64,000 bases of DNA from assembly GCA_047974745.1 (NCBI GenBank), contig JBKECO010000001.1, positions 77,036 to 141,035 of the forward strand. Direction: 5' to 3'. Position numbers and translations under genes: made by a program. Origin of the DNA: JBKECO01 sp047974745. GTDB taxonomy: Bacteria > Bacillota > Clostridia > Lachnospirales > Lachnospiraceae. The notes below the pieces were generated by a model. That model did not search any database and was not told the origin of the DNA. It saw only the letters and a list, made by a program, of their open reading frames with translations. This document shows, piece after piece, positions 45,950-55,088 of this stretch (position 1 is the stretch's first letter; every line of letters starts with the position of its first letter).

Positions 45950-48900
45950 TTATTCTTCGTTGTCAAAGCTTTCATCTGAAAAATTATCTTCATCCAGATC
46001 GTCGCGTTCTTCCTCTTCTGACTCCTCGTCGATATCGACTAATTCTTCACTGTCTGCATCAAACTCTTGTTTTGTGAATCCCATTTTTCCAAAGGACTCA
46101 CTATTTTCAAAAGCAAAATCTTTATCGCTTCCTATTACTGAATTCAAATCTGTATTGCCGTATTCGCTCGTTTCTAACAGTTCTACTTCCTGGGCAAACT
46201 CGTCCAGAACCTTCACATCAAGTCCCAGAGACTGCAGCTCCTTCAGGAGAACCTTAAAGGATTCCGGTATTCCCGGTTCAGGAATGTTGTCACCCTTTAT
46301 AATTGCTTCATAGGTCTTTACTCTTCCGACTACGTCATCTGATTTTACAGTTAGGATTTCCTGCAGGGTAAAGGATGCACCATAAGCTTCAAGTGCCCAT
46401 ACCTCCATCTCTCCGAATCTCTGTCCGCCGAACTGTGCTTTTCCACCGAGGGGCTGCTGTGTTACCAGTGAGTAAGGTCCTGTTGAACGCGCATGAATCT
46501 TATCATCTACCAAATGATGAAGTTTTAGATAATGCATATGTCCGATCGTAACGGCACTGTCGAAGTATTCACCGCTCCTACCGTCACGAAGTCTTACCTT
46601 ACCATCTCTTGACAGTGGTACACCCTTCCACAGTTTGCGGTGCTCTCTGTTATCAGAGAGATATTTTATTACTTCCGGAAGAAGTTCTGACTTATATTTT
46701 TTTTCAAATTCATCCCATTCCAGATTTACATAGTCGTTCGCAAGATCAAGAGTATCCATAATATCATCTTCGCGAGCACCATCAAATACCGGTGTCTCAA
46801 TGTTAAAGCCTAACGCTTTTGCAGCCAGGGATAAATGAATTTCAAGTACCTGACCGATATTCATACGTGATGGCACACCAAGTGGGTTCAAAACGATATC
46901 TAGTGGTCTTCCGTTTGGAAGGAATGGCATATCCTCTACAGGCAGAACGCGGGATACTACACCCTTATTTCCATGACGTCCGGCCATTTTATCTCCAACA
47001 GATATCTTTCTTTTTTGAGCTATGTAGATTCGAACTGCCTGATTAACACCAGGTGAAAGCTCATCTCCATTTTCTCTTGTAAATACTTTGGCATCCACGA
47101 TGATTCCGTATTCACCATGTGGCACCTTCAGTGATGTATCACGAACTTCTCTCGCTTTCTCACCGAAGATCGCTCTTAAAAGACGTTCCTCTGCTGTCAG
47201 CTCTGTTTCGCCCTTAGGCGTTACTTTTCCGACCAGGATATCCCCGGCACGAACCTCGGCACCAATTCGGATGATTCCTCTTTCGTCCAGATCCTTGAGT
47301 GCATCATCACCTACACCTGGAACATCACGTGTGATTTCTTCTGGTCCGAGTTTTGTGTCACGGGCTTCTGCTTCATATTCTTCAATATGTACAGAGGTAT
47401 AGACATCATCTTGTACCAGTCGCTCACTTAGGAGTACAGCATCCTCATAGTTATAGCCTTCCCAGGTCATGAATCCAATTAATGGATTCTTTCCAAGTGC
47501 CAGTTCCCCTTTTTCTGTAGAAGGACCATCTGCAATGACATCTCCCTGCTCAACATGCTCGCCTTTCAGTACAATTGGGCGTTGGTTATAACAGTTCGAC
47601 TGGTTACTTCTTGAGAACTTTGTCAGTTTATAATAATCCTTGGTTCCATCATCGTTCTTAATGACGATTTCATTTGAAACAGAGCTTTCTACGGTTCCTG
47701 ATTTCTTTGCCACAAGGCAAACACCGGAATCCACTGCCGCTTTGGTTTCCATACCTGTTCCAACTGCTGGTGATTCTGTTGTCAGTAATGGTACAGCCTG
47801 GCGCTGCATGTTCGATCCCATCAGCGCACGGTTGGCATCGTCATTTTGAAGAAATGGAATCAGTGCCGTTGCAACTGAAAATACCATCTTAGGAGATACA
47901 TCCATATAGTCAAATACAGATCTTTCATATTCCTGTGTCTCTTCTCTGTATCGACCGGATACCATGGAACGGACAAAGTGTCCGTTCTCGTCCAGGGACT
48001 CATTCGCCTGAGCTACGTGGAAATTATCTTCCTCATCTGCTGTCATATAGATTACATCATCCGTTACGACAGGATTCTTTGGATCTGTCTTATCAATTTT
48101 TCGATATGGTGCTTCCACAAATCCATATTCATTGATTCTTGCATAGGTAGCAAGGGAGTTGATCAGTCCAATGTTAGGACCTTCCGGGGTCTCGATCGGG
48201 CACATTCTTCCGTAATGGGAGTAATGTACATCTCGAACCTCGAATCCCGCACGATCTCTGGAAAGTCCACCAGGTCCAAGTGCCGAGAGACGTCTCTTAT
48301 GGGTCAGCTCGCCAAGAGGGTTGTTCTGATCCATGAACTGTGACAGCTGAGATGAACCAAAGAATTCTTTCACAGCTGCTGTGACCGGTTTGATATTAAT
48401 CAGGCTCTGAGGTGTGATTCCTTCGAGATCCTGGGTTGTCATTCTTTCACGAACAACTCTTTCCAGTCTGGAAAGTCCGATTCGGTACTGATTCTGCAGT
48501 AATTCACCAACTGCACGAATTCTACGGTTTCCAAGATGATCGATATCATCAGCATGTCCAATTCTGTATTCTAAATGTATATTGTAATTGATCGAAGCAA
48601 AGATATCATCTTTTGTGATATGTTTTGGCACAAGATCAGCCACATTACGACGAATCGCCTCAATTCTATCAGCTTCTGATTCATTCTCTTCTAAAATTCT
48701 CTCGAGCACAGGATAATAGACCAGCTCATGAATTCCCAGCTCGCGTTCATTTACATTCATATAAGAAGAAAGCTCTACCATCATATTAGAAAGAACTCTG
48801 ATGTTGCGGCTCTCACCCTGAACTTCTACGTATGGCACTGCTGCATTCTGAATCGTCTTCGCCAATTCTCTGGAAATTTCTGTTCCTGCCTCAGCCAAGA

Positions 48901-49816
48901 TCTCTCCAGTTGACAAGTCAACAACATCCTCAGCCAGTATCTGACCGCTGATCCTGTTCTTTAATGCCAGCTTTTTATTAAATTTATATCTGCCGACTTT
49001 TGCAAGATCATATCTTCTTGGATCAAAAAACATCGCAGAAATAAGGCTTTCCGCACTTTCTACTGAAAGCGGCTCGCCCGGACGGATCTTTTTATAAAGT
49101 TCAAGAAGACCTTCCTCATAGTTCGTGGCAGTATCTTTTTCCAGACTTGCAAGAATCTTTGGCTCTTCTCCAAATAAATCCTTGATTTCTGCATTTGTTC
49201 CAACACCAAGCGCACGGATCAGCACCGTGATCGGTACTTTTCTGGTACGGTCCACGCGAACAAAGAAAATATCATTTGAGTCAGTATCATATTCAAGCCA
49301 TGCGCCACGATTCGGAATGACAGTACTTGAGAACTGCTCTTTTCCGACCTTATCAAAATCTATCGCATAATAGATTCCCGGTGAACGCACAAGTTGGCTA
49401 ACGATAACACGCTCTGCACCGTTTATTACAAACGTTCCAGTCTCTGTCATAAGAGGTAGGTCGCCCATGAAGATTTCGTGTTCGTTGATTTCATCTGTTT
49501 CCTTGTTATAAAGTCTTACCTTTACTTTCAAAGGCGCAGCGTAAGTGGAATCTCTTTCCTTGCACTCAGCGATTGTATACTTCACATCATTCTTGCATAA
49601 TGTGAAATCTACGAACTCCAAGCTAAGATGTCCACTGTAATCAGCAATTGGAGAGATATCGGCAAATACTTCTTTTAGACCTTCGTCTAAAAACCACTGA
49701 TAGGAGTCCTTTTGGACCTCAATCAGATTCGGCATCTGCAATACCTCTTTTTGTCTCGAGTAACTCATACGTAAGCTTTTTCCAGTATGGATGGGACGTA
49801 TTCTGTTTTTCTCCAT
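45950..49816 (-). CDS. rpoB: RNA polymerase subunit beta
   Basis: 1288 residues. I place the start at the ATG 49816 (MEKNRIRPIHTGKSLRMSYS), with AGAGGTG upstream; 27 further codons are open but without a ribosome site. Rifampicin-region residues look like the sensitive form (SSQLSQFMDQNNPLGELTHKRRLSALGPGG spans it). The C-terminal end carries an unusually acidic tail after about residue 1255 (Asp/Glu/Ser-rich). 304 nt separate it from rplL. Confidence 0.99.
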   Translation of the reverse strand: MEKNRIRPIHTGKSLRMSYSRQKEVLQMPNLIEVQKDSYQWFLDEGLKEVFADISPIADYSGHLSLEFVDFTLCKNDVKYTIAECKERDSTYAAPLKVKVRLYNKETDEINEHEIFMGDLPLMTETGTFVINGAERVIVSQLVRSPGIYYAIDFDKVGKEQFSSTVIPNRGAWLEYDTDSNDIFFVRVDRTRKVPITVLIRALGVGTNAEIKDLFGEEPKILASLEKDTATNYEEGLLELYKKIRPGEPLSVESAESLISAMFFDPRRYDLAKVGRYKFNKKLALKNRISGQILAEDVVDLSTGEILAEAGTEISRELAKTIQNAAVPYVEVQGESRNIRVLSNMMVELSSYMNVNERELGIHELVYYPVLERILEENESEADRIEAIRRNVADLVPKHITKDDIFASINYNIHLEYRIGHADDIDHLGNRRIRAVGELLQNQYRIGLSRLERVVRERMTTQDLEGITPQSLINIKPVTAAVKEFFGSSQLSQFMDQNNPLGELTHKRRLSALGPGGLSRDRAGFEVRDVHYSHYGRMCPIETPEGPNIGLINSLATYARINEYGFVEAPYRKIDKTDPKNPVVTDDVIYMTADEEDNFHVAQANESLDENGHFVRSMVSGRYREETQEYERSVFDYMDVSPKMVFSVATALIPFLQNDDANRALMGSNMQRQAVPLLTTESPAVGTGMETKAAVDSGVCLVAKKSGTVESSVSNEIVIKNDDGTKDYYKLTKFSRSNQSNCYNQRPIVLKGEHVEQGDVIADGPSTEKGELALGKNPLIGFMTWEGYNYEDAVLLSERLVQDDVYTSVHIEEYEAEARDTKLGPEEITRDVPGVGDDALKDLDERGIIRIGAEVRAGDILVGKVTPKGETELTAEERLLRAIFGEKAREVRDTSLKVPHGEYGIIVDAKVFTRENGDELSPGVNQAVRIYIAQKRKISVGDKMAGRHGNKGVVSRVLPVEDMPFLPNGRPLDIVLNPLGVPSRMNIGQVLEIHLSLAAKALGFNIETPVFDGAREDDIMDTLDLANDYVNLEWDEFEKKYKSELLPEVIKYLSDNREHRKLWKGVPLSRDGKVRLRDGRSGEYFDSAVTIGHMHYLKLHHLVDDKIHARSTGPYSLVTQQPLGGKAQFGGQRFGEMEVWALEAYGASFTLQEILTVKSDDVVGRVKTYEAIIKGDNIPEPGIPESFKVLLKELQSLGLDVKVLDEFAQEVELLETSEYGNTDLNSVIGSDKDFAFENSESFGKMGFTKQEFDADSEELVDIDEESEEEERDDLDEDNFSDESFDNEE

Positions 49817-49975
49817 TGACGTTTCACCTCTCGTTTTAATTTTATATCTTAAATGCATTTTAGGGCATAAAAAACCTATCTCACCACAATAGTGCAACGT
49901 ATATTATATAACAAATAAACTCAAAAAGTCAATGGCAAACTTTGTATTTATTTTAGTTCCGAACATTTTTCATAC

Positions 49976-50001
49976 AAAAGCACTCGGTTTGGGTGTTTTT
50001 T
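49976..50001 (+). terminator. Terminator-like hairpin on the plus strand in the rplL-rpoB spacer
   Basis: AAAAGCACTC, loop GGTTT, GGGTGTTTTTT: the 10-bp stem pairs fully only as plus-strand RNA, with two G-U pairs. It could stop antisense transcription coming from rpoB. On the minus strand the same region pairs poorly. Confidence 0.35.
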
Positions 50002-50049
50002 GCCATGTATAAGCTTTCTGCACTGCTTCTGTGATTATTACAAATAAAT

Positions 50050-50082
50050 AAGGTGCGGCATGTCTTACCATACCGCACCCTT
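50050..50082 (-). terminator. Hairpin after rplL, probable partial terminator/attenuator
   Basis: Minus-strand AAGGGTGCGG pairs with CCGCACCTT around a short loop, followed by an AT-rich stretch without a full T-run. It lies 40-70 nt after the rplL stop in the 304-nt spacer before rpoB; an attenuator between rplL and rpoB is well known in other bacteria and reduces polymerase relative to L7/L12. Apart from this and the plus-strand hairpin at 49976-50001 I see nothing else in the spacer. Confidence 0.6.
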
Positions 50083-50120
50083 GTAAATACAGAAATTCCT
50101 GCATCCTTCTTTTGACAGAA

Positions 50121-50495
50121 TTATTTAAGTGTAACTTTAGCGCCTTCTGCTTCAAGTTTTGCTTTAAGATCATCTGCAGAAGCTTTATCAGCAGCTTCTT
50201 TCACGATCTTAGGAGCTCCATCAACTACTTCTTTTGCTTCTTTTAAGCCTAATCCAGTTGCTTCACGAACAACTTTGATAACCTTAACCTTGTTTGGTCC
50301 AACTTCTGTTAACTCTACGTCGAACTCAGTTTTTTCTTCTGCTGCTTCAGCTGCTGCTCCGCCTGCTGCTACTACAACACCTGCTGCTGCAGATACACCA
50401 AATTCTTCTTCACAAGCTTTCACTAAATCGTTCAGCTCTAATACTGTCAGCTCTTTAATAGCATCAATAAATTCTGCTGTTGTCATCTTAGCCAT
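50121..50495 (-). CDS. rplL: 50S ribosomal protein L7/L12
   Basis: 124 residues from the ATG at 50495 (MAKMTTAEFIDAI), 9 nt after GGAGG; an ATG two codons earlier is too close to it. N-terminal dimer domain, an Ala/Gly-rich hinge (about 35-55) and the C-terminal factor-binding domain with KVIKVVREATGLGLKEAK. Complete. Recruits elongation factors to the ribosome stalk formed with L10, whose gene is upstream. Confidence 0.98.
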   Translation of the reverse strand: MAKMTTAEFIDAIKELTVLELNDLVKACEEEFGVSAAAGVVVAAGGAAAEAAEEKTEFDVELTEVGPNKVKVIKVVREATGLGLKEAKEVVDGAPKIVKEAADKASADDLKAKLEAEGAKVTLK

Positions 50496-50555
50496 TATCA
50501 TATACCTCCATATAATATGTATGATTTGTATTTGTACAATATTGTTACAACCTGA

Positions 50556-51170
50556 CTATTCAGCTGTAACTTCTTCTGCTGCTTCTACAGCTTCTGGTTC
50601 TTCTGCTGCTTCTACGGCTACTGGTTCTGCTGCTTCTTCTACTGCAGGTTCAGCTGCAACTTCCTCTGCCGGAGCAGATGCACCTTCTCCGCCCTGCTCT
50701 GCGATCTGATTCAGAACGCGTGCAAAGTTCGTAATTGGTGACTGGATACTTCCAAGAAGTTTTCCAAGTAATTCTTCTCTTGATGGAACTTCTGCGATCG
50801 CTTTAATTCCGTCAATATCATAAAATGTTCCTTCTACAACACCCGCTTTTAATTCAAGTGCTTTTGCAGTTTTTGCAAATTTTGCAAGAATTCTCGCTGG
50901 AGCAGTTGCATCTTCATTGCTGATTGCGATTGCACTTGGACCTGATAACACCTGGGTCAGGCTCTCAAAATCAGTTCCCTTAAATGCAAAGTTAAGCATT
51001 GTGTTCTTATACACTTTGTAAGTAATGCCGGCTTCTCTCAGTTCTTTACGAAGCTGTGTGTCCTGCGCTACTGTAAGACCACGATGATCAACCAGAACCA
51101 CTGATTGAGCGTTCTTGATGCTTTCAGAAATTTCCTGTACGACTGGCTGTTTAAGTTCTACTTTTGCCAC
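50556..51170 (-). CDS. rplJ: 50S ribosomal protein L10 with an acidic C-terminal tail
   Basis: 204 residues from GTG at 51170, where the conserved opening AKVELKQPVVQEIS begins; AAGGAGG is 10 nt upstream, and no better start exists. The L10 core ends near residue 168; then about 36 residues of Ala/Glu/Val/Pro follow (repeats like EEAAEPVAVEAAEEPEAVE). Such a tail makes the protein longer than the usual 165-175 residues. L10 also represses its own message through the leader upstream. Confidence 0.97.
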   Translation of the reverse strand: MAKVELKQPVVQEISESIKNAQSVVLVDHRGLTVAQDTQLRKELREAGITYKVYKNTMLNFAFKGTDFESLTQVLSGPSAIAISNEDATAPARILAKFAKTAKALELKAGVVEGTFYDIDGIKAIAEVPSREELLGKLLGSIQSPITNFARVLNQIAEQGGEGASAPAEEVAAEPAVEEAAEPVAVEAAEEPEAVEAAEEVTAE

Positions 51171-51214
51171 GAATCGTGTACCTCCTTTTATTATTTTTGA
51201 TAACATAAGGCCAT

Positions 51215-51346
51215 TAAAAAACCTCTCTGTCCATCAGACAGAGAGGTGATATTTCATCAAATGGATAACTCGTATCCAAGATCTAAATTCCCTCGGCAGG
51301 TTCTTTCGATTATGCCTTGCGGCACCTGCTGTCTTCGGCGATATGC
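51215..51346 (-). ncRNA. Ribosomal protein L10 leader with intrinsic terminator
   Basis: Minus-strand transcript between the promoter and rplJ. It contains the L10-leader core GCCGAAGACAGCAGGTGC and, after a spacer, AACCTGCCGAGG, which pair to form the known L10(L12)-binding element. A strong hairpin ACCTCTCTGTC / GACAGAGAGGT (51221-51247, loop 5 nt) and a T-run (51215-51221) follow, so regulation may be by attenuation as well as translation. Confidence 0.9.
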
Positions 51347-51353
51347 TTTTTGC

Positions 51354-51382
51354 ATTATAGCATTGTCTATTATAGATGTCAA
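51354..51382 (-). promoter_or_regulatory. Consensus sigma-A promoter of rplJ-rplL(-rpoBC)
   Basis: Perfect TTGACA (51377-51382), 17 nt, perfect TATAAT (51354-51359) on the minus strand, lying between the rplA stop and the L10 leader. Confidence 0.9.
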
Positions 51383-51392
51383 TAAACAAATT

Positions 51393-52088
51393 TTACTGAG
51401 TAACTTTTAATACATTGACCTTTACACCAGGTCCCATTGATGGAGAAAGTGTAATTGTTCTGATGTACTGTCCTTTTAAGCTGCTTGGTCTTGCTTTGTT
51501 TACTGCATCCATAAGGGTCTGGAAGTTGTCCGCTAACTGCTCATCTGTAAAGGATGCTTTTCCAATTGGCACATGGATAATATTACTTTTATCTAATCGA
51601 TACTCAATCTTTCCGGCTTTGATATCATCAATCGCTTTTGTGACATCCATTGTAACGGTTCCTGCTTTAGGATTTGGCATTAAACCTTTTGGTCCAAGAA
51701 CACGTCCAAGACGTCCTACAACACCCATCATGTCAGGAGTCGCAACTACTACGTCAAAGTCGAGCCATCCATCATTCTGGATTCTTGGAATCAATTCCTC
51801 TCCGCCAACATGATCTGCTCCTGCAGCCTGTGCTTCGTCTGCTTTTACACCCTTTGCAAAAACTAGAACGCGAACTGTTTTACCAGTTCCATGAGGCAGT
51901 ACAACTGCACCACGAACCTGCTGCTCTGCATGACGACCATCACATCCGGTCTTGATATGAGCTTCGATTGTCTCATCAAATTTTGCAACTGCTACTTTTT
52001 TCGCCATAGCAACCGCTTCATTTCTATCATAGAGAGCTGTTTTATCAATTGCTTTTGCAGCCTCTAAATATCTCTTTCCTCTTTTCAT
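51393..52088 (-). CDS. rplA: 50S ribosomal protein L1
   Basis: 231 residues from the ATG at 52088 (MKRGKRYLEAAK), with AGGAGG 7 nt upstream; the longer frame reads through the spacer. The L1 stalk signature region is clear (GPKGLMPNPKAGTVT). Binds 23S rRNA at the E site. 107 nt follow rplK. Confidence 0.98.
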   Translation of the reverse strand: MKRGKRYLEAAKAIDKTALYDRNEAVAMAKKVAVAKFDETIEAHIKTGCDGRHAEQQVRGAVVLPHGTGKTVRVLVFAKGVKADEAQAAGADHVGGEELIPRIQNDGWLDFDVVVATPDMMGVVGRLGRVLGPKGLMPNPKAGTVTMDVTKAIDDIKAGKIEYRLDKSNIIHVPIGKASFTDEQLADNFQTLMDAVNKARPSSLKGQYIRTITLSPSMGPGVKVNVLKVTQ

Positions 52089-52195
52089 TAAAAAACCTCC
52101 TGTGGTAATATCGGGGAGAATCCCTCCCACTTCCATAACTTCTGACATCTCTTCTGTTTCGCTGAAAACAGTGGAGATAAAAAGGTAATTTTCAA

Positions 52196-52621
52196 TTACT
52201 CTTCTACTGTAACGCCCATACTTCTTGCTGTTCCTGCAATCATGCTCATTGCTGATTCAAGGCTTGCTGCATTTAAGTCTGGCATTTTTAATTCTGCGAT
52301 TTCCTGGATCTTTGCTTTAGAAATAGTTGCAACTTTTGTTTTGTTTGGAACTGCAGATCCTGATTTGATATTACATGCCTTCTTGATTAAGATCGGTGCA
52401 GGAGGAGTTTTTGTTACGAAACTAAAACTTCTGTCTGCATATACTGTAATAACAACAGGGATGATCAAGTCACCCTGATCTGCTGTCCTTGCATTGAACT
52501 GCTTTGTAAACTCTACGATATTTACACCATGCTGTCCTAATGCAGGTCCGACTGGAGGAGCAGGTGTTGCTTTTCCAGCAGGAATCTGTAATTTGATATA
52601 TCCTGATACTTTCTTTGCCAT
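52196..52621 (-). CDS. rplK: 50S ribosomal protein L11
   Basis: 141 residues, the standard length. The N-terminal PAGKATPAPPVGPALGQHG and the C-terminal rRNA-binding domain ending in SMIAGTARSMGV are present. GGAGG precedes the ATG. It starts 12 nt after nusG. Forms the GTPase-associated centre with L10/L12. Confidence 0.99.
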   Translation of the reverse strand: MAKKVSGYIKLQIPAGKATPAPPVGPALGQHGVNIVEFTKQFNARTADQGDLIIPVVITVYADRSFSFVTKTPPAPILIKKACNIKSGSAVPNKTKVATISKAKIQEIAELKMPDLNAASLESAMSMIAGTARSMGVTVEE

Positions 52622-52633
52622 TGGATTGCCTCC

Positions 52634-53152
52634 TTAATTCATCTTCTTAACTTCTGCGAAACTGATCTCGACCGGGGTCTCGCGCCCAAATAAGTCGACA
52701 TTGATCGTGACAAAATTCTTGTGATGATTGATCGAGCGAATCGCACCTACAGTATCTTTCCAAACTCCTCCTGTAACTACGACCACATCGCCTTCTTCAA
52801 ATCCCACAATCACTTCACCACTGTTGATTCCAAGCGGCTGCATCTCTTCGTCTGTAAGTGGAACCGGTTTTGATCCCGGACCTACAAATCCCGTTACGCC
52901 TCTGGTGTTTCTGACAACATACCAGGTATCATCGTTCATAACCATGTTTATAAGTACATATCCCGGAAACATTTTTTTTGAAACCTGTTTCTTTGCACCG
53001 TTCTTTATTTCAAAAACGTCCTGCATCGGAACTCTGACCTCCAAAATCTGATCTTCAAGATGTCTGTTTTCAATTGTTTTATCTATGTTTGCCTTAACCT
53101 TGTTCTCATAACCCGAATAGGTATGAACCACATACCAGTGTGCCTCTGCCAT
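52634..53152 (-). CDS. nusG: Transcription termination/antitermination factor NusG
   Basis: 172 residues. NGN domain at the N-terminus (WYVVHTYSGYENKVK, MFPGYVLI), then a KOW domain (VGFEEGDVVVVTGGVWKDT). Housekeeping NusG by its place in the secE-nusG-rplK order. It is the only NusG-family gene here; no specialised paralogue (RfaH- or LoaP-like) accompanies the glycan island. Confidence 0.98.
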   Translation of the reverse strand: MAEAHWYVVHTYSGYENKVKANIDKTIENRHLEDQILEVRVPMQDVFEIKNGAKKQVSKKMFPGYVLINMVMNDDTWYVVRNTRGVTGFVGPGSKPVPLTDEEMQPLGINSGEVIVGFEEGDVVVVTGGVWKDTVGAIRSINHHKNFVTINVDLFGRETPVEISFAEVKKMN

Positions 53153-53169
53153 AAACTAACCTGCCTCCA

Positions 53170-53379
53170 TTATAAATTTACTAGGAAATCAACACCATAC
53201 TGAATCACTCTGTCTAAAATCGAAATCAACAGACCCAGTGCAACTGATACAGCGACTACAGCTGCTGTCTGTTTTGCGAGTGTTTCCTTCGCTGTCCACT
53301 TGATCTTATGGAACTCTGCCTTCAGACCATCGAACCAGCTCGTTTTTGGAGCTTTTTCTAATTTTGCGTTTTCTGCCAT
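53170..53379 (-). CDS. secE: Preprotein translocase subunit SecE
   Basis: 69 residues with a short soluble N-terminus, the amphipathic WFDGLKAEFHKIKW region, and a single transmembrane helix (about 42-62). AAAGGAG precedes the ATG. Completes the SecYEG channel. 25 nt follow rpmG and 17 nt precede nusG. Confidence 0.97.
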   Translation of the reverse strand: MAENAKLEKAPKTSWFDGLKAEFHKIKWTAKETLAKQTAAVVAVSVALGLLISILDRVIQYGVDFLVNL

Positions 53380-53404
53380 AATTAACTCCTTTTGCTCTTA
53401 CGGA

Positions 53405-53554
53405 TTATTTCGTTTCTTTATGTACTGTGTGAGTCTTGCAGAATCTACAGTACTTCTTTGTTTCCATTCTGTCCGGATGAGCTTTTTTGTCCTTTGTCAG
53501 GTTGTAATTACGCTGCTTGCATTCTGTACATGCCAATGTAATTTTTGTGCGCAC
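53405..53554 (-). CDS. rpmG: 50S ribosomal protein L33
   Basis: 49 residues from GTG at 53554, 8 nt after GGAGG: VRTKITLACTECKQRNYN and so on. Two cysteine pairs, CTEC and CRFC, mark the zinc-binding (C+) form. First gene of the operon rpmG-secE-nusG-rplK-rplA. A small dyad (TATGTCC/GGACATA) lies in its leader at about 53589-53608. Confidence 0.96.
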   Translation of the reverse strand: MRTKITLACTECKQRNYNLTKDKKAHPDRMETKKYCRFCKTHTVHKETK

Positions 53555-53636
53555 AACTTCCACCTCCATTAATTCTTTGTGTGTTTTCTATGTCCGGTTT
53601 TGGACATAAAAAAAAGACCTACTTCCAAGCTAAACA

Positions 53637-53665
53637 ACTATAGCATAATATCATATCTCAGTCAA
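53637..53665 (-). promoter_or_regulatory. Sigma-A promoter of rpmG-secE-nusG-rplKA
   Basis: TTGACT (53660-53665), 17 nt, TATAGT (53637-53642) on the minus strand. Confidence 0.82.
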
Positions 53666-53674
53666 CACTTTTTC

Positions 53675-53703
53675 GTGACAAAAATCAGTAATTACTATAT
53701 AAT
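53675..53703 (+). promoter_or_regulatory. Sigma-A-type promoter of the FliD-like gene, back to back with the rpmG promoter
   Basis: GTGACA (53675-53680), 17 nt, TATAAT (53698-53703) on the plus strand. The -35 boxes of the two divergent promoters are only 9 bp apart. No sigma-28 box is seen here. Confidence 0.6.
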
Positions 53704-53774
53704 ATGTAGTAACTATACTGTACTGCAATAAAGTTGCAAAGCAGATACATCGCACTTAGAGGGGAGGAAGTCTG

Positions 53775-55079
53775 ATGTCTGTTATCCATACAGTTTACGA
53801 CCATTATTTAAGCAGTTACGGCAACAAACGGTCTTCTCGCTTTGAGAATCAGAGAAAAGAGGATACCGAAGGTCTTTATGACAGTTTTGTCAGAATATCA
53901 AAGGATGTCCCATTATATAAGATCCGGGACATTGGTCAGTCATTTCAACAGGCAATAAATGTCAAAGAATATGCTGCGACCTTAAAATCTGCCCTGGCAG
54001 AATTTGCCCCCTATGGCAAAGAGCTCAAGCATAGTATGTTCCTTCGGACTGCAGCAGAATCTTCGAATGAGGAGATCGCCTCAGCAGCATTCAGCGGTCA
54101 GGAAATTGCATTATCTTCTGATGACTATGCTCCTGCCAAGCTGACGATCGAGAAACTTGCGACCCCGCAGATCAACCGCAGTAATATGCTTTATCCCTCT
54201 GCTCAGTCCTTTGAGCCAGGACGAAATCATTTTGACTTAAGTACAGAATCCGCTCTTTTTGAATTTCAGTTCAATATCAACGAGGAGGAATCGAACGTCA
54301 GTGTATTAAAGCGTATCGCCCTGCTTGTAAATAATGCTAACATCCAGATCCATGCCGAGGTCGAAGCAACGAATGAGAATATGGTCTATTTGACACTTAC
54401 ATCCCAAAATACCGGCACTTTAGAGGATTCGAATCTATATTTTGAAATCACGCCTCAGGCCAGCCAGTCTTCCATTCGGGCAATGAAGATCTTAGGAATC
54501 GATCAAGTGGCACTAGAGCCTTCTGATGCAAGATATTCCATTGATGGAACTTCCTATACTTCATCTGTCAACAGTATTAATGTAAAGAATTTGTTTGAGG
54601 TCAGATTACTTGAAGCAACAAATGAAGGGGAATCTGTAACGATCGGATTCCAGTCTGATCAAAATGCCATTGCGAACTATCTTGGTTCTATCGTGGATTC
54701 CTATAATTGTTTGCTGAATCTGACAGCCATCCGTGTTGAAAATGTTGGAGCTAATCGTCTGGCATATGAGCTCGGGCAGACGCTCCAGGAGAATGAAGCA
54801 TTACTGGGGCAGTTCGGAATTTCACAAAATAATGCCTCACAGCTTGAAATAGACCATGTCCAGCTTGCCAAATTTCTCTCAGAGTCAAAAGAGGGAACCA
54901 TATTTGAAGGTCTGACCGAAATCAAGGACACCTTGTACAAGAAGGCAGATTCCATATCCTATGATCCATTAAAATACACCGACCGGCTCATAGTTGCATA
55001 TAAGAATCCCGGCCGCAGCTTTCTCTCACCCTATAATGGTTCTGTATACTCCGGTATTCTGATTGACAATTATCTGTAA
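53775..55079 (+). CDS. FliD-like (hook-associated protein 2-related) protein of unknown role
   Basis: 434 residues, GGGGAGG upstream. Not a standard FliD, but two stretches recall one: FQFNINEEESNVSVLKRIAL followed by the NNANIQIHAEV type of hook-IN segment (about 170-200), and YSIDGTSYTSSVNSI continuing to VTIGFQSDQNAIANYLGSI and VDSYNCLL (about 255-320), which parallels the FliD C-terminal domain before its helical part. The N-terminal 160 residues are unlike FliD. True fliD is at 59438-60913. It may be a cap-like or filament-associated protein, or a cytosolic relative. It stands alone between rpmG and a convergent glycosyltransferase; its end is 9 nt from that gene. Confidence 0.6.
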   Translation: MSVIHTVYDHYLSSYGNKRSSRFENQRKEDTEGLYDSFVRISKDVPLYKIRDIGQSFQQAINVKEYAATLKSALAEFAPYGKELKHSMFLRTAAESSNEEIASAAFSGQEIALSSDDYAPAKLTIEKLATPQINRSNMLYPSAQSFEPGRNHFDLSTESALFEFQFNINEEESNVSVLKRIALLVNNANIQIHAEVEATNENMVYLTLTSQNTGTLEDSNLYFEITPQASQSSIRAMKILGIDQVALEPSDARYSIDGTSYTSSVNSINVKNLFEVRLLEATNEGESVTIGFQSDQNAIANYLGSIVDSYNCLLNLTAIRVENVGANRLAYELGQTLQENEALLGQFGISQNNASQLEIDHVQLAKFLSESKEGTIFEGLTEIKDTLYKKADSISYDPLKYTDRLIVAYKNPGRSFLSPYNGSVYSGILIDNYL

Positions 55080-55088
55080 CAGCTATGT

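Noticed and set aside
49817..49897. 27-codon N-terminal extension of RpoB
   Set aside because: No ribosome site, not like RpoB N-termini; AGAGGTG and MEKNRIRPIHTGKS mark the true start.
53589..53608. TATGTCC/GGACATA hairpin as a terminator upstream of rpmG
   Set aside because: In the transcribed direction the T-run precedes the hairpin rather than following it; it lies in the leader after the promoter.
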